A stretch of 64,000 nucleotides of DNA from Castellaniella ginsengisoli (GTDB taxonomy: Bacteria > Pseudomonadota > Gammaproteobacteria > Burkholderiales > Burkholderiaceae_B): NCBI RefSeq assembly GCF_039523235.1, contig NZ_BAAAEX010000009.1. One strand, written 5' to 3'. The notes beneath the pieces were generated by a model. The model was given only the letters and a program-made list of their open reading frames with translations, was not told the origin of the DNA and made no database searches. Positions within the stretch are counted from its first letter, which is position 1. Every line of letters begins with the position of its first letter. Positions 18,291 through 26,771 of this stretch are shown here, one piece after another. The translations under genes were made by a program, and so were the position numbers.

Positions 18291-18890
18291 TTACCAGCGG
18301 TGTTCCGAATCGCGTTCCATGACCGGCCGCAGGCGGGCCGCGATGGCCTCACGGGCGCGGTAGATGCGCGAACGGACCGTACCGATGGGACATTGCATGG
18401 TGCTGGCGATCTCTTCATAACTCATCCCTTCGATTTCCCGCAGCACGATCGCGGTGCGCAGATCGTCCGGCAATTCGTCGATGGCCTCGTTGACGGTCTG
18501 GGCCACCTGCCGGCTGGCCATCAGCGATTCGGGCGTACTCTGATCACTTAGGCCATCGATCCGGTCAAAAGTTTCACCGTCTTCGTTTTCCAGGGACGCC
18601 ACGGCCGAAGGCCGCCGAAAACTGGCCGCCTGCCAGTTGCGGGCGGTATTCAGGGCAATGCGGTACAGCCAGGTATAGAAGGCGCTCTCGCCCCGGAACT
18701 GGGGCAAGGCGCGATAGGCCTTGATGAAGGCCTCCTGGGCGACGTCTTCGATGTCGGCCGGATCGCGGATCATGCGCGACAGCAGCCGCATGATCTTGCG
18801 CTGGTATTTGATCACCAGCAGATCGAAGGCGTGCCGCTCGCCGCGCCTGACGCGCTCGACCAGCGCGAGATCGACTTCGCGCTCGCTCAT
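18291..18890 (-). CDS. rpoE: RNA polymerase sigma factor RpoE (sigma-E)
   Basis: 199 residues. Region 2 at about 20-90 (DPADIEDVAQEAFIKAYRAL, YTWLYRIALNTARNW) and region 4 at about 135-190 (MSYEEIASTMQCPIGTVRSR), the ECF layout. It directs transcription of envelope-stress genes, usually its own operon too, but no clear sigma-E promoter was recognised upstream; 49 bases separate it from fabF. Confidence 0.96.
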   Translation of the reverse strand: MSEREVDLALVERVRRGERHAFDLLVIKYQRKIMRLLSRMIRDPADIEDVAQEAFIKAYRALPQFRGESAFYTWLYRIALNTARNWQAASFRRPSAVASLENEDGETFDRIDGLSDQSTPESLMASRQVAQTVNEAIDELPDDLRTAIVLREIEGMSYEEIASTMQCPIGTVRSRIYRAREAIAARLRPVMERDSEHRW

Positions 18891-18939
18891 GCCGCCCTCC
18901 CGCCGCGAGGCGGGGCCGCAGGCGCGGCCGATCGCGCGG

Positions 18940-20169
18940 TCAGAGGCGCCCCACCAGCATCGAGCCGTTGGTGCCGCCGAAACCGAAGGAATTGGACAGC
19001 GCCACGTCGATCTTCAGGTCGCGCGCCTCGTTGGCGCAGTAGTCCAGGTCGCATTCGGGATCCTGGTTGAAGAGATTGATGGTCGGCGGCGAAACCTGGT
19101 GGTGTACCGCCAGGGTCGTGAAGACCGCCTCAATGCCGCCCGCCGCGCCCAGCAGATGCCCTGTCATGGACTTGGTGGAGTTCACCACCAGTTTATAGGC
19201 ATGGTCGCCGAATGCGAGCTTGAGCGCCGCCGTCTCGTTCTTGTCGCCCAGAGGGGTGGACGTGCCGTGGGCGTTGACGTAGCTGATCTGGTCGGCATTC
19301 ACGCCGCTGTTGCGCAACGCGTGCAGTATCCCCCGGCGCGGGCCGTCCTGGTCCGGGCTGGTGATGTGGTGCGCGTCGGAACTCATGCCGAAGCCGAGGA
19401 ATTCGCCGTAGATGCGCGCGCCGCGGCGGCGGGCGTGCTCGTATTCTTCGAGGACCAGCACGCCGGCGCCCTCGCCCAGCACGAAACCGTCGCGGTCGCG
19501 GTCCCAGGGCCGCGAAGCGGTCTCGGGGTCGTCGTTGCGGGTCGACAGGGCGCGCATGGCGGCAAAGCCGCCCATGCCCAGGGGAGACACGGAGCTTTCC
19601 GCCCCGCCGGCCACCATGACGTCGGCATCGCCGTATTCGATCAGGCGGGCGGCGTCGCCGATGCAATGCAGGCCGGTGGTGCAGGCCGACACCACGGCGT
19701 AGCTGGGCCCCTTGAGGCCCAGCATGATGGACAACTGGCCCGAGATCAGGTTGATCAGCGAGGCCGGCACGAAGAACGGCGAGATGCGTCGGGCACCGCG
19801 TTCGAGGTATTCGATCTGGGTTTCTTCGATGCGCGGCAGGCCGCCGATGCCCGAGCCGATGATGGTGCCGACCCGGTCGGCGTCTTCGGCGGCGATATCC
19901 AGGCCGGAGTCGCGCCAGGCCTGGATGCCGGCCGCCACGCCGAAATGGATGAATTGATCCATCTGCTTGGCTTCTTTCGCGCCGATGTAGTCGGTCACGT
20001 TGAAGCCTTTGACCTCGCCCGCAATCTGGCTGTTGAGCACCGAGGCGTCAAAGCGCGTCACCCGGCCGATGCCCGAACGCCCATGGAGAAGGTTGTCCCA
20101 GGCGGTCTGGACATCGTTGCCCACGGGCGACACGATGCCCAATCCGGTTATGACGACACGTCGTTTCAC
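18940..20169 (-). CDS. fabF: 3-oxoacyl-ACP synthase II (FabF)
   Basis: 409 residues, thiolase fold. Active-site Cys163 in VSACTTGLH, His in NAHGTSTPLGD and His in TKSMTGHLLGA form the Cys-His-His triad. It elongates acyl-ACP with malonyl-ACP in fatty-acid synthesis and is involved in temperature control of unsaturation in relatives. Downstream of acpP, separated by a hairpin. Confidence 0.97.
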   Translation of the reverse strand: MKRRVVITGLGIVSPVGNDVQTAWDNLLHGRSGIGRVTRFDASVLNSQIAGEVKGFNVTDYIGAKEAKQMDQFIHFGVAAGIQAWRDSGLDIAAEDADRVGTIIGSGIGGLPRIEETQIEYLERGARRISPFFVPASLINLISGQLSIMLGLKGPSYAVVSACTTGLHCIGDAARLIEYGDADVMVAGGAESSVSPLGMGGFAAMRALSTRNDDPETASRPWDRDRDGFVLGEGAGVLVLEEYEHARRRGARIYGEFLGFGMSSDAHHITSPDQDGPRRGILHALRNSGVNADQISYVNAHGTSTPLGDKNETAALKLAFGDHAYKLVVNSTKSMTGHLLGAAGGIEAVFTTLAVHHQVSPPTINLFNQDPECDLDYCANEARDLKIDVALSNSFGFGGTNGSMLVGRL

Positions 20170-20239
20170 TGACTCGGCTCCTGAAAATCGAAATAGGGAG
20201 AAATAGGAATGAAAAAGGCGGCTCGCGACGGGCCAGAGG

Positions 20240-20260
20240 GCCGGGCTGTTTCAGCCCGGC
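20240..20260 (-). other. perfect hairpin between acpP and fabF
   Basis: GCCGGGCTG (20240-20248), loop TTT, CAGCCCGGC (20252-20260): nine perfect base pairs, no T-run after it. In the middle of the 187-base spacer, so it could stabilise the abundant acpP transcript's 3' end or partly end transcription, lowering fabF relative to acpP. Inferred role. Confidence 0.6.
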
Positions 20261-20356
20261 GATGGCGCCCGCCGCGAACCGCCCCGGCAGCCTGTCCGGC
20301 TCGGTGCGACAGGCCGTCGAGCCCTGGCGCGGCAAGCCGCAACAGGGTGGTGAGGA

Positions 20357-20596
20357 TTATTGCTTGCTGTGCGAGGTGATGTAGTCGACCGCTTGCTGGA
20401 CCGTCGTGATCTTCTCGGCTTCCTCGTCGGGGATTTCGGTTTCGAATTCGTCTTCGAGGGCCATCACGAGCTCGACCATATCGAGCGAATCGGCACCGAG
20501 GTCGTCAAGGAAGGAAGATTCGTTCTTGATCTCGGCTTCGTTGACGCCGAGTTGCTCAGCGACGATCTTCTTGACGCGCTGTTCGATGCTTTCCAT
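20357..20596 (-). CDS. acpP: acyl carrier protein
   Basis: 79-residue acidic four-helix protein. Ser37 in GADSLDM is the site that receives the 4'-phosphopantetheine arm. It carries growing acyl chains for the Fab enzymes encoded around it. TGGAG precedes the ATG, and a TATAAT lies close upstream, so it has its own promoter. Confidence 0.98.
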   Translation of the reverse strand: MESIEQRVKKIVAEQLGVNEAEIKNESSFLDDLGADSLDMVELVMALEDEFETEIPDEEAEKITTVQQAVDYITSHSKQ

Positions 20597-20626
20597 GCAT
20601 ATCTCCAGTTAGGAAAAATCCCGCGA

Positions 20627-20632
20627 ATTATA
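20627..20632 (-). promoter_or_regulatory. -10 element of an acpP promoter
   Basis: Perfect TATAAT on the minus strand, about 30 bases before the acpP ATG, giving a short leader with the GGAG ribosome-binding site. No good -35 at 17 bases (CAGCCC). TTGACA at 20664-20669 is too far (31 bases). It follows the fabG terminator, which supports independent acpP transcription. Confidence 0.6.
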
Positions 20633-20670
20633 GCCAAATGAGACCAACGGGGCTGCGGGTTTGTGTCAAA

Positions 20671-20711
20671 AAAAACAGTCCCATCCGCCGGATGGCTTCC
20701 ATGAAGGAAGC
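20671..20711 (-). terminator. terminator after fabG
   Basis: On the minus strand two hairpins in series, GCTTCC/GGAAGC (20695-20711) and CATCC/GGATG (20682-20694), are followed by GGACTG and a run of eight T's (20668-20675). It lies 74 bases past the fabG stop and before the acpP promoter, splitting the fab cluster into two transcription units. Confidence 0.7.
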
Positions 20712-20784
20712 ACGGTCGCGTCCGGGCCTGCCTACTGAGGTTGAACGGATTTTACCTTAGACGGGCAGGTTCCGTTCCCGAACC

Positions 20785-21525
20785 CTACATGTACATACCA
20801 CCATTGACGTGTAGTGTCGTCCCTGTTACATAACCGGCCTGGGGGCTGGCCAGGTAGGCGACCGCGTGGGCGATCTCCGCCGCCGAACCCAGCCGGCCCA
20901 GAGGCACCTGCTGCAAAATGGCGGCGGTCTGGGCCTCGTTGAGGGCGCGGGTCATGTCGGTGTCGATAAAGCCCGGCGCCACGCAGTTGACCGTGATGCC
21001 GCGGCTGCCCAGCTCGATCGCCAGGGCGCGCGACAGGCCGGCCACGCCCGCCTTGGCGGCGGCGTAGTTGGCCTGGCCCGCGTTGCCGCTGTAGCCCACC
21101 ACGGAGGTGATGTTGATGATGCGGCCCCAGCGCGCCTTCATCATGGTCTTGGCCACGCCGCGCGACAGGCGGAACACGGACGACAGATTGGTGTTCAGCA
21201 CAGCGGCCCAGTCCTCGTCCTTCATGCGCAGGATGAGACCGTCGCGGGTGATTCCGGCGTTGTTGACGAGGATGTGCGGCCCGCCCTGCCCGGCCAGTTC
21301 GGCCAGCAGGGCATCGCAGGCTGCCGCATCGTTGACTTCCAGCACCGCGCCGCGGCCGCCTTGCGGCGCCAGCGCTTCGGTGATGGCCTCGGCCCCGGCC
21401 CCGGACGTCGCCGTCCCCACGACCGTGGCGCCCGCAGCCGCCAATTCCAGGGCGATGGCACGGCCGATGCCGCGCGATGCGCCCGTCACGAGGGCGATCT
21501 TGCCCGCCAGCACAGGTTCAGACAT
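20785..21525 (-). CDS. fabG: 3-oxoacyl-ACP reductase (FabG)
   Basis: 246 residues from the ATG at 21525, one base after the fabD stop. Short-chain dehydrogenase: NADPH-binding TGASRGIG at 14-21, NNAG at 88-91, Ser141, Tyr154 and Lys158 (YAAAK). It reduces 3-oxoacyl-ACP. The frame extends six codons upstream, but MSEPVLAGK is the usual beginning and GGGAGG lies just before it. Confidence 0.97.
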   Translation of the reverse strand: MSEPVLAGKIALVTGASRGIGRAIALELAAAGATVVGTATSGAGAEAITEALAPQGGRGAVLEVNDAAACDALLAELAGQGGPHILVNNAGITRDGLILRMKDEDWAAVLNTNLSSVFRLSRGVAKTMMKARWGRIINITSVVGYSGNAGQANYAAAKAGVAGLSRALAIELGSRGITVNCVAPGFIDTDMTRALNEAQTAAILQQVPLGRLGSAAEIAHAVAYLASPQAGYVTGTTLHVNGGMYM

Positions 21526-21526
21526 G

Positions 21527-22459
21527 TCAGCCTCCCAAAGCATCCAGCGTCTGCCGCAGGGACGCCGGATCGGTGATGTTGAGCGTATCGATTTCGCGGT
21601 CGATGCGCTTGACCAGACCGGCCAGGACCTTGCCCGGGCCGCATTCGACGATGTGGGTGACGCCGTCCCGCTTCATGGCCTGGATGGTTTCCACCCAGCG
21701 GACCGGGTGCCAGGCCTGGCGTACCAGCGCATCGCGGATGGCATCCGGGTCGGCGGGGCGCGCGACATCCACGTTGTTGATCAGGGGGATGGCCGGGGCC
21801 GCCAGGGCCACGCCGGCCAGCGCCTGGGCGAGCACGGCGGCGGCCGGCTCCAGCAGGCGGGAATGGAAAGGCGCCGATACCGGCAGGGACACCGCGCGCT
21901 TGGCGCCGGCCGCCCGCGCCCGCTCGCACGCGCGCTCGACCGCGGCCGTATGGCCGGCGATCACGACCTGGGCCGGGGCGTTGTAATTGACGGCCTCGAC
22001 GATCTGGTCCCCGGCGGCCTGGGCGCACGCCTGGCGCACGGCCTCGTCGTCCAGCCCCAGGATGGCGGCCATGCCGCCCTCGCCCACCGGCACGGCCGAC
22101 TGCATGGCCTCGGCGCGCACGCGCACGGTGCGCACCGCGTCGGCCAGATCCAGGGCGCCGGCGGCCACCAGGGCGGAGTATTCGCCCAGGCTGTGGCCCG
22201 CCACCAGCGCGGGGGCTGCGCCGCCCGCCTGCAGCCAGGCGCGGTACAGCGCCACGGAGCACAACAGCATGGCCGGCTGAGTATGGGTCGTCAGGTTCAA
22301 AGTTTCGGCGGGGCCGCGGGCGATCAGGCCGGAGAGGTCCTCGCCCAGGGCTTCGTCGCCGATCCGCAGCGTGGCCTGGACGCCGGCGTCTTCGGCCCAG
22401 GCATCCATCATGCCGACGGCCTGTGAGCCCTGGCCGGGAAATACAAATGCGATCTTCAT
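21527..22459 (-). CDS. fabD: malonyl-CoA:ACP transacylase (FabD)
   Basis: 310 residues. Nucleophile Ser90 in GHSLGEYS, with FPGQGSQ at 7-13 and the catalytic His in VSAPFHS. It loads malonyl onto AcpP. Ten bases after fabH, one before fabG. Confidence 0.97.
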   Translation of the reverse strand: MKIAFVFPGQGSQAVGMMDAWAEDAGVQATLRIGDEALGEDLSGLIARGPAETLNLTTHTQPAMLLCSVALYRAWLQAGGAAPALVAGHSLGEYSALVAAGALDLADAVRTVRVRAEAMQSAVPVGEGGMAAILGLDDEAVRQACAQAAGDQIVEAVNYNAPAQVVIAGHTAAVERACERARAAGAKRAVSLPVSAPFHSRLLEPAAAVLAQALAGVALAAPAIPLINNVDVARPADPDAIRDALVRQAWHPVRWVETIQAMKRDGVTHIVECGPGKVLAGLVKRIDREIDTLNITDPASLRQTLDALGG

Positions 22460-22469
22460 AGTTCAGTCT

Positions 22470-23444
22470 TCAGATTTTCACGAGGACGGAGCCCCAGGTG
22501 AAACCGCCGCCCACCCCTTGCAACAGCACATTCTGGCCGGGGCGGATGCGGCCGTCGCGCCAGGCAACGTCCAGCGCCAGCGGCACGCTGGCCGCCGAAG
22601 TGTTGGCGTGGAGATCCAGGGTGACGATGAGTTTTTCTTCGGGCAGGCCGAGCTTGCGGCCGATGAAATTCAGGATGCGGATATTGGCCTGGTGCGGCAC
22701 CATCCAGTCGAGGTCGGACACATCGATGCCGGCTTCGTCGCAGACCTCGCGCGCGGAGCGCGTCAGGGAATTGACGGCCAGCTTGAATACGGCCTGGCCG
22801 TCCATGCGCAGGAAAGGATCGCCCGTGACCTGCCCGGCCGTGACGTTGCCGGCGGCGCACAGGATGTGCTGCTGGCGTCCGTCGGCGTTCAGCTTGGCGG
22901 CCAGGATGCCGGGCTCGTCGGAGGCGCTCAGGATCACCGCCCCGGCTCCGTCGCCGAACAGCACGCAGGTGCGGCGATCGTTCCAGTCGAGAATGCCCGA
23001 AAAGACTTCGGCCCCGATCACCAGGGCATGGCGCGCCCGGCCGGCGCGCACGAAGGCGTCGGCGGTGGCGAGCGCGTAGACGAAGCCGCTGCACACGGCC
23101 TGGACGTCGAAGGCGGCCGCGCCGCCCACGCCCAGATTGGCCTGGACCAGGCAGGCGGTGCTGGGAAAGATGAAATCCGGCGTGGAGGTAGCGACGATGA
23201 TCAGGTCAAGCTGCTCGGCCTTCAGGCCGGCATTGTCGAGGGCCGCGCGCGCGGCCGCCGTGGCCAGCGTGCTGGTCTTGGTGCCGGGGTCGGCGATATG
23301 CCGCTGGCGGATGCCGGTGCGCTCCGTGATCCAGGCATCGGAAGTCTCGATGCCGCGTGTGGCCAGATCGGCGGCCAGATCATCGTTGCTGACGACGCGT
23401 GGGGGCAGATAGCCGCCCGTTCCTGTGATCCTGGCGTAAGGCAT
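22470..23444 (-). CDS. fabH: 3-oxoacyl-ACP synthase III (FabH)
   Basis: 324 residues from the ATG at 23444 (MPYARITGTGGYLPP); the frame stays open into plsX but that is a shadow. Cys118 (AVCSGF), His in PHQANIRI and Asn in HANTSAAS form the catalytic triad. It starts fatty-acid synthesis from acetyl-CoA and malonyl-ACP. 22 bases after plsX. Confidence 0.97.
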   Translation of the reverse strand: MPYARITGTGGYLPPRVVSNDDLAADLATRGIETSDAWITERTGIRQRHIADPGTKTSTLATAAARAALDNAGLKAEQLDLIIVATSTPDFIFPSTACLVQANLGVGGAAAFDVQAVCSGFVYALATADAFVRAGRARHALVIGAEVFSGILDWNDRRTCVLFGDGAGAVILSASDEPGILAAKLNADGRQQHILCAAGNVTAGQVTGDPFLRMDGQAVFKLAVNSLTRSAREVCDEAGIDVSDLDWMVPHQANIRILNFIGRKLGLPEEKLIVTLDLHANTSAASVPLALDVAWRDGRIRPGQNVLLQGVGGGFTWGSVLVKI

Positions 23445-23466
23445 ATCGATTCCGGAAAAAGAAGGA

Positions 23467-24513
23467 CTAGGCCGTCGGGGCTGCGGCGCCCGCAGCCCGG
23501 CCGCGCAGCGCATCGAGGCGCTGGATGGTGCCCTCGAGGAGGCCGTTGAGCACGGCCTCGCGGGCCCGCTGCAGCGCCTGGCCGTAGGCGTAGGCGTCGG
23601 CGGAGCCGTGGCTCTTGATGACAATGCCGCGCAAGCCCAGCAGGGCCGCCCCATTGTAGCGACGATTGTCCACGCGGGCGCGGAAGCGCCGCAGGACGGG
23701 TGAAGCCGCCAGACCCGCCGTCATGGTGAAGGCGTTGCGGTGGAATTCCTCGCGCATCATGGCGCCGATCATGCGCGCCAGGCCTTCGACGGATTTCAGG
23801 ACGACATTGCCGACGAAGCCGTCGCAAACGACCACGTCCACCGTCCCCTTGAAGATATCGTCGCCTTCGACGTTGCCGTAGAAGTTCAGGCCGCTGCCGC
23901 GCAGCAGGTCGGCCGCCTGCTTGACGACCTCGTTGCCCTTGATGAGTTCTTCGCCGATATTCAGCAGGCCGACGGACGGTTGCGCGCGGCGGTCGACGGC
24001 AGACACCAGTGCAGCGCCCATGAGGCCGAATTGCAACAAATGCTCGGCCGTACAGTCGACGTTGGCGCCCAGGTCCAGGACCGTGGTCGCCCCGCCCTTC
24101 TGGTTGGGCAGCGCCGTGGCGATGGCCGGGCGATCGATTCCGTCCAGCGTCTTCAACACATAGCGGGAGATCGCCATCCAGGCGCCCGTGTTGCCGGCCG
24201 AGACGGCGGCATCGGCGCGACCGTCCTTGACGGCCTGGGCCGTCACCCGCATCGAGGAGTCTTTCTTGCGGCGCAGGGCGACCTCCACGGAGTCGTGCAT
24301 GGTGACGACTTCGGAGGCATGCAGGATCTCGAACTGCCCGGCGGGCGCCGCATTCTGCTGCAACGCCTGGCGGATCAGCGCCTCATCGCCGACCAGCAGA
24401 CACCGGGTATCCGGGTGAGCCTGGGCGAAGGCCATCGCCGCCGGCACGGTGACCGGCAAGCCATGGTCACCGCCCATGCAATCAATGGCAATGGTCGGGC
24501 TGGAATGAGACAT
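23467..24513 (-). CDS. plsX: phosphate acyltransferase PlsX
   Basis: 348 residues; MGGDHG near the N-terminus, and VSAGNTGAWM, DLGANVDC and CDGFVGNV motifs of the family. It turns acyl-ACP into acyl-phosphate, the first step of the PlsX/PlsY phospholipid route. In the conserved yceD-rpmF-plsX-fabH run. Confidence 0.96.
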   Translation of the reverse strand: MSHSSPTIAIDCMGGDHGLPVTVPAAMAFAQAHPDTRCLLVGDEALIRQALQQNAAPAGQFEILHASEVVTMHDSVEVALRRKKDSSMRVTAQAVKDGRADAAVSAGNTGAWMAISRYVLKTLDGIDRPAIATALPNQKGGATTVLDLGANVDCTAEHLLQFGLMGAALVSAVDRRAQPSVGLLNIGEELIKGNEVVKQAADLLRGSGLNFYGNVEGDDIFKGTVDVVVCDGFVGNVVLKSVEGLARMIGAMMREEFHRNAFTMTAGLAASPVLRRFRARVDNRRYNGAALLGLRGIVIKSHGSADAYAYGQALQRAREAVLNGLLEGTIQRLDALRGRAAGAAAPTA

Positions 24514-24544
24514 CGGCGCGAGGCTGAACCGTGGCGCGGATGGA

Positions 24545-24727
24545 TTATTCGTCGTTCTTGGTCTTCAGGACCTTGCGGCCGCGATAGATGCCGTTCGGGC
24601 TGATGTGGTGGCGCAGGTGCAATTCACCCGTGGTCGGCTCGATGGCCGTGGCGGGCGCGGTGAGGAAATCGTGCGAACGATGCATGCCGCGCTTGGACGG
24701 GCTCTTTTTGTTTTGCTGGACAGCCAT
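24545..24727 (-). CDS. rpmF: 50S ribosomal protein L32
   Basis: 60 residues starting MAVQQNKKSPSKRGMHRSHD. There is no Cys pair, so this is the zinc-free (C-minus) form. Located between yceD and plsX as in most proteobacteria. Confidence 0.97.
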   Translation of the reverse strand: MAVQQNKKSPSKRGMHRSHDFLTAPATAIEPTTGELHLRHHISPNGIYRGRKVLKTKNDE

Positions 24728-24792
24728 GATGACTCCTGTGATCGGGGCCGCTCATTTTAAGGTAAGCACGAGCCCGTGTGTTGAATGAAAAT

Positions 24793-25293
24793 TCAGTCTT
24801 TCCCGAAGCCTTTCAAGACCGCGAACGGCGAAGGCCGCCGAGGCGGCTCCGGCACATCCCCGTCTCCCGGACACTCATCGTGGCGGGGGGCATAGGGCAG
24901 CACCAGGATCAGTTCGTCCTCGACCAGGCCCTGGACATCCAGGCGCGGGTCAGCCACGAGATACTCGATCCCAGGGCCATCGCCCTCGGCTTCGAGCGCA
25001 TCCATGGCCTCCAACTGGGCCTGGGTATCCACCAGACCCAGCGTGCTGGACACCCGCAGCGTCAAGCTGAAAGTTTCCAGACAGCGCTGGCAGACGACGC
25101 GCACCGCCCCCCGGGCCTCGACATCCAGCCAGGATTGCCCGGACGGCGCATCGAACCGCCCCCGCACTTGCCAGCGGATTTCACCGTTCTGGGGTTCGGG
25201 CAGATCCTGGCACAGGCGTGCAAATTGCTTGGCTTGCGTAACGCCATCCAGGCTTTGTCCCGCCCGCGCGAACCCGGCCGCATCGATGACCAT
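24793..25293 (-). CDS. yceD: YceD/DUF177 family protein (23S rRNA accumulation protein)
   Basis: 166 residues from the ATG at 25293. The family's CxxC is VVCQRCLE (about 66-73) and a DP-rich segment (ADPRLDVQGLVEDELILVLPYAPRH) follows. YceD is needed for normal 23S rRNA levels in E. coli and is usually just before rpmF. An ATG at 25335 is in frame, but a strong promoter's -10 lies inside that extension, so the shorter form is preferred. Confidence 0.88.
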   Translation of the reverse strand: MVIDAAGFARAGQSLDGVTQAKQFARLCQDLPEPQNGEIRWQVRGRFDAPSGQSWLDVEARGAVRVVCQRCLETFSLTLRVSSTLGLVDTQAQLEAMDALEAEGDGPGIEYLVADPRLDVQGLVEDELILVLPYAPRHDECPGDGDVPEPPRRPSPFAVLKGFGKD

Positions 25294-25320
25294 GAAGTTT
25301 GTTGCTCGGGAAAACTCTAG

Positions 25321-25350
25321 ATGATACTCGATCATGAGCCCCAGGGTCAA
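25321..25350 (-). promoter_or_regulatory. sigma-70 promoter of the yceD-rpmF-plsX-fabHDG operon
   Basis: On the minus strand TTGACC (25345-25350), 18-base spacer, TATCAT (25321-25326), five of six matches in each hexamer. The transcript would begin about 20 bases before the yceD ATG at 25293. The position decides the yceD start. Confidence 0.65.
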
Positions 25351-25434
25351 TGCATCTGTGGCCCCGACACCTCGCCGGCGGCGGCGGCCGGACCCGCTCA
25401 CGGTAAACTGGCGGGCGTTCATCAGGAGTCCTCC

Positions 25435-26028
25435 ATGCCGCTCGTACTGGCTTCCAGCTCGCCCTACCGCCGCGCTTTGCTGCGGCGGCTCAAGCTGCCC
25501 TTTTCCGTCGAATCCCCGGAGATCGACGAAAGCCCACGCCCCGACGAGACCCCGCTGGAACTGGCGCTGCGCCTGGCGCGCGAGAAGGCCGCCGTGATCG
25601 CCGCGCGCCACCCCGGCGCCCTGGTCATCGGCTCGGACCAGGTCGCCGTCTTTCAGGGACAAGCCATCGGCAAACCGGGATCCTTCGAGGCCGCCCGCGA
25701 TCAGTTGCGCCGCTTCGGCGGCCGGGATGTCCTGTTCCACACCGCCCTGTGCGTCACCGACGGGCGACGGGATTTGCTGGAACAAGTGCCCACCGAGTGC
25801 CGCTTCCTGCCCCTGGACGATGCCCGCATCGAATACTATCTGCGCGCCGAGCAGCCTTACGACACCGCCGGCAGCGCCAAGGCCGAGCAACTGGGCGTGG
25901 CGCTGATGGAGCGCATGCGCAGCGACGACCCCACTGCCCTGATCGGCCTGCCCCTGATCGCCCTGTGCCGCATGCTGCGGGACTTCGGCCTGGAGCCCCT
26001 GGCGCCCTCTCAAGAGACTGCTTCATGA
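25435..26028 (+). CDS. yceF: Maf-family nucleotide pyrophosphatase, YceF type (7-methyl-GTP)
   Basis: 197 residues from the ATG at 25435 with CAGGAG upstream. ASSSPYRRALL at the N-terminus, catalytic GSDQVAV near 65, and IGLPLIALCRML near the end. The whole sequence follows E. coli YceF (m7GTP pyrophosphatase) much more than YhdE (dTTP/UTP). It removes abnormal nucleotides. ATGA overlap with the following methyltransferase. Confidence 0.9.
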   Translation: MPLVLASSSPYRRALLRRLKLPFSVESPEIDESPRPDETPLELALRLAREKAAVIAARHPGALVIGSDQVAVFQGQAIGKPGSFEAARDQLRRFGGRDVLFHTALCVTDGRRDLLEQVPTECRFLPLDDARIEYYLRAEQPYDTAGSAKAEQLGVALMERMRSDDPTALIGLPLIALCRMLRDFGLEPLAPSQETAS

Positions 26029-26735
26029 CCACCACCCTGCATTTGATTCCCGTCGGCCTGGGCCAGGCCGATCCAGACCGCTGGCTGCCCCTGGCCGCCC
26101 GCGAAATCGCCGCCGCGCTGCGCTGCTTCATCGCCGAGAACGCAAAAACGGCGCGCGCCTTCCTGAAGCAGATCGGTACCGCCGTGCCGCTGCAGGAAAT
26201 CACCATTCACACCCTGAGGCCGGACACGCAGGCCCATGAGATCCGCGCCTGGCTGGCCGCCGTGCCCGGCGGCCAGGACATCGGACTGGTCTCGGAGGCC
26301 GGTTGCCCGGCCGTCGCCGATCCCGGCGCCCTGGTCGTGGCCCAGGCGCACGCCGCGGGCCTGAGCGTCATCCCCTGGACAGGCCCTTCCTCCATCATGC
26401 TGGGCCTCATGGCCAGCGGCCTGCAGGGCCAGCGCTTCGCTTTCCATGGCTACGCGCCGGTCAAGGCGCACGAGCGCGACGCCCAGTTGCGCGCCTGGGA
26501 ATCGGCCTCGCACAAACAGCAGCAGACCCAGATCCTGATCGAAACCCCCTACCGCAATGCCGCGCTGTTCGAGGCCCTGCTGCGCACTTTGCGCGATACG
26601 ACCCGCCTGTGCGTCGCCAGCGCGCTGACCTGCGACGATGAAACCATCGCCACGCGCACCGTATCCCAGTGGCGCAAGGCCGGACCGCCGGATTTCGAGC
26701 GCAAACCGACCTTGTTCCTGTATCTGGCAAGCTGA
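26025..26735 (+). CDS. SAM-dependent methyltransferase of the tetrapyrrole-methylase fold (RsmI-like, short)
   Basis: 236 residues. GLVSEAGCPAVADPG (about 87-101) and PWTGPSSIMLGLMASGL are RsmI-type motifs of the TP-methylase fold. RsmI proper 2'-O-methylates C1402 of 16S rRNA and is about 280 residues; this form is shorter and is a separate family often next to maf in betaproteobacteria. Substrate unknown. Overlaps yceF, so co-translated. Confidence 0.8.
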   Translation: MTTTLHLIPVGLGQADPDRWLPLAAREIAAALRCFIAENAKTARAFLKQIGTAVPLQEITIHTLRPDTQAHEIRAWLAAVPGGQDIGLVSEAGCPAVADPGALVVAQAHAAGLSVIPWTGPSSIMLGLMASGLQGQRFAFHGYAPVKAHERDAQLRAWESASHKQQQTQILIETPYRNAALFEALLRTLRDTTRLCVASALTCDDETIATRTVSQWRKAGPPDFERKPTLFLYLAS

Positions 26736-26771
26736 GGCCGGCCGGCGCGGAGCCCCTGCCCGGGCGATCGC

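Noticed and set aside
20664..20669. TTGACA as -35 for acpP
   Set aside because: 31 bases from the TATAAT, too far; it is just after the fabG terminator's T-run.
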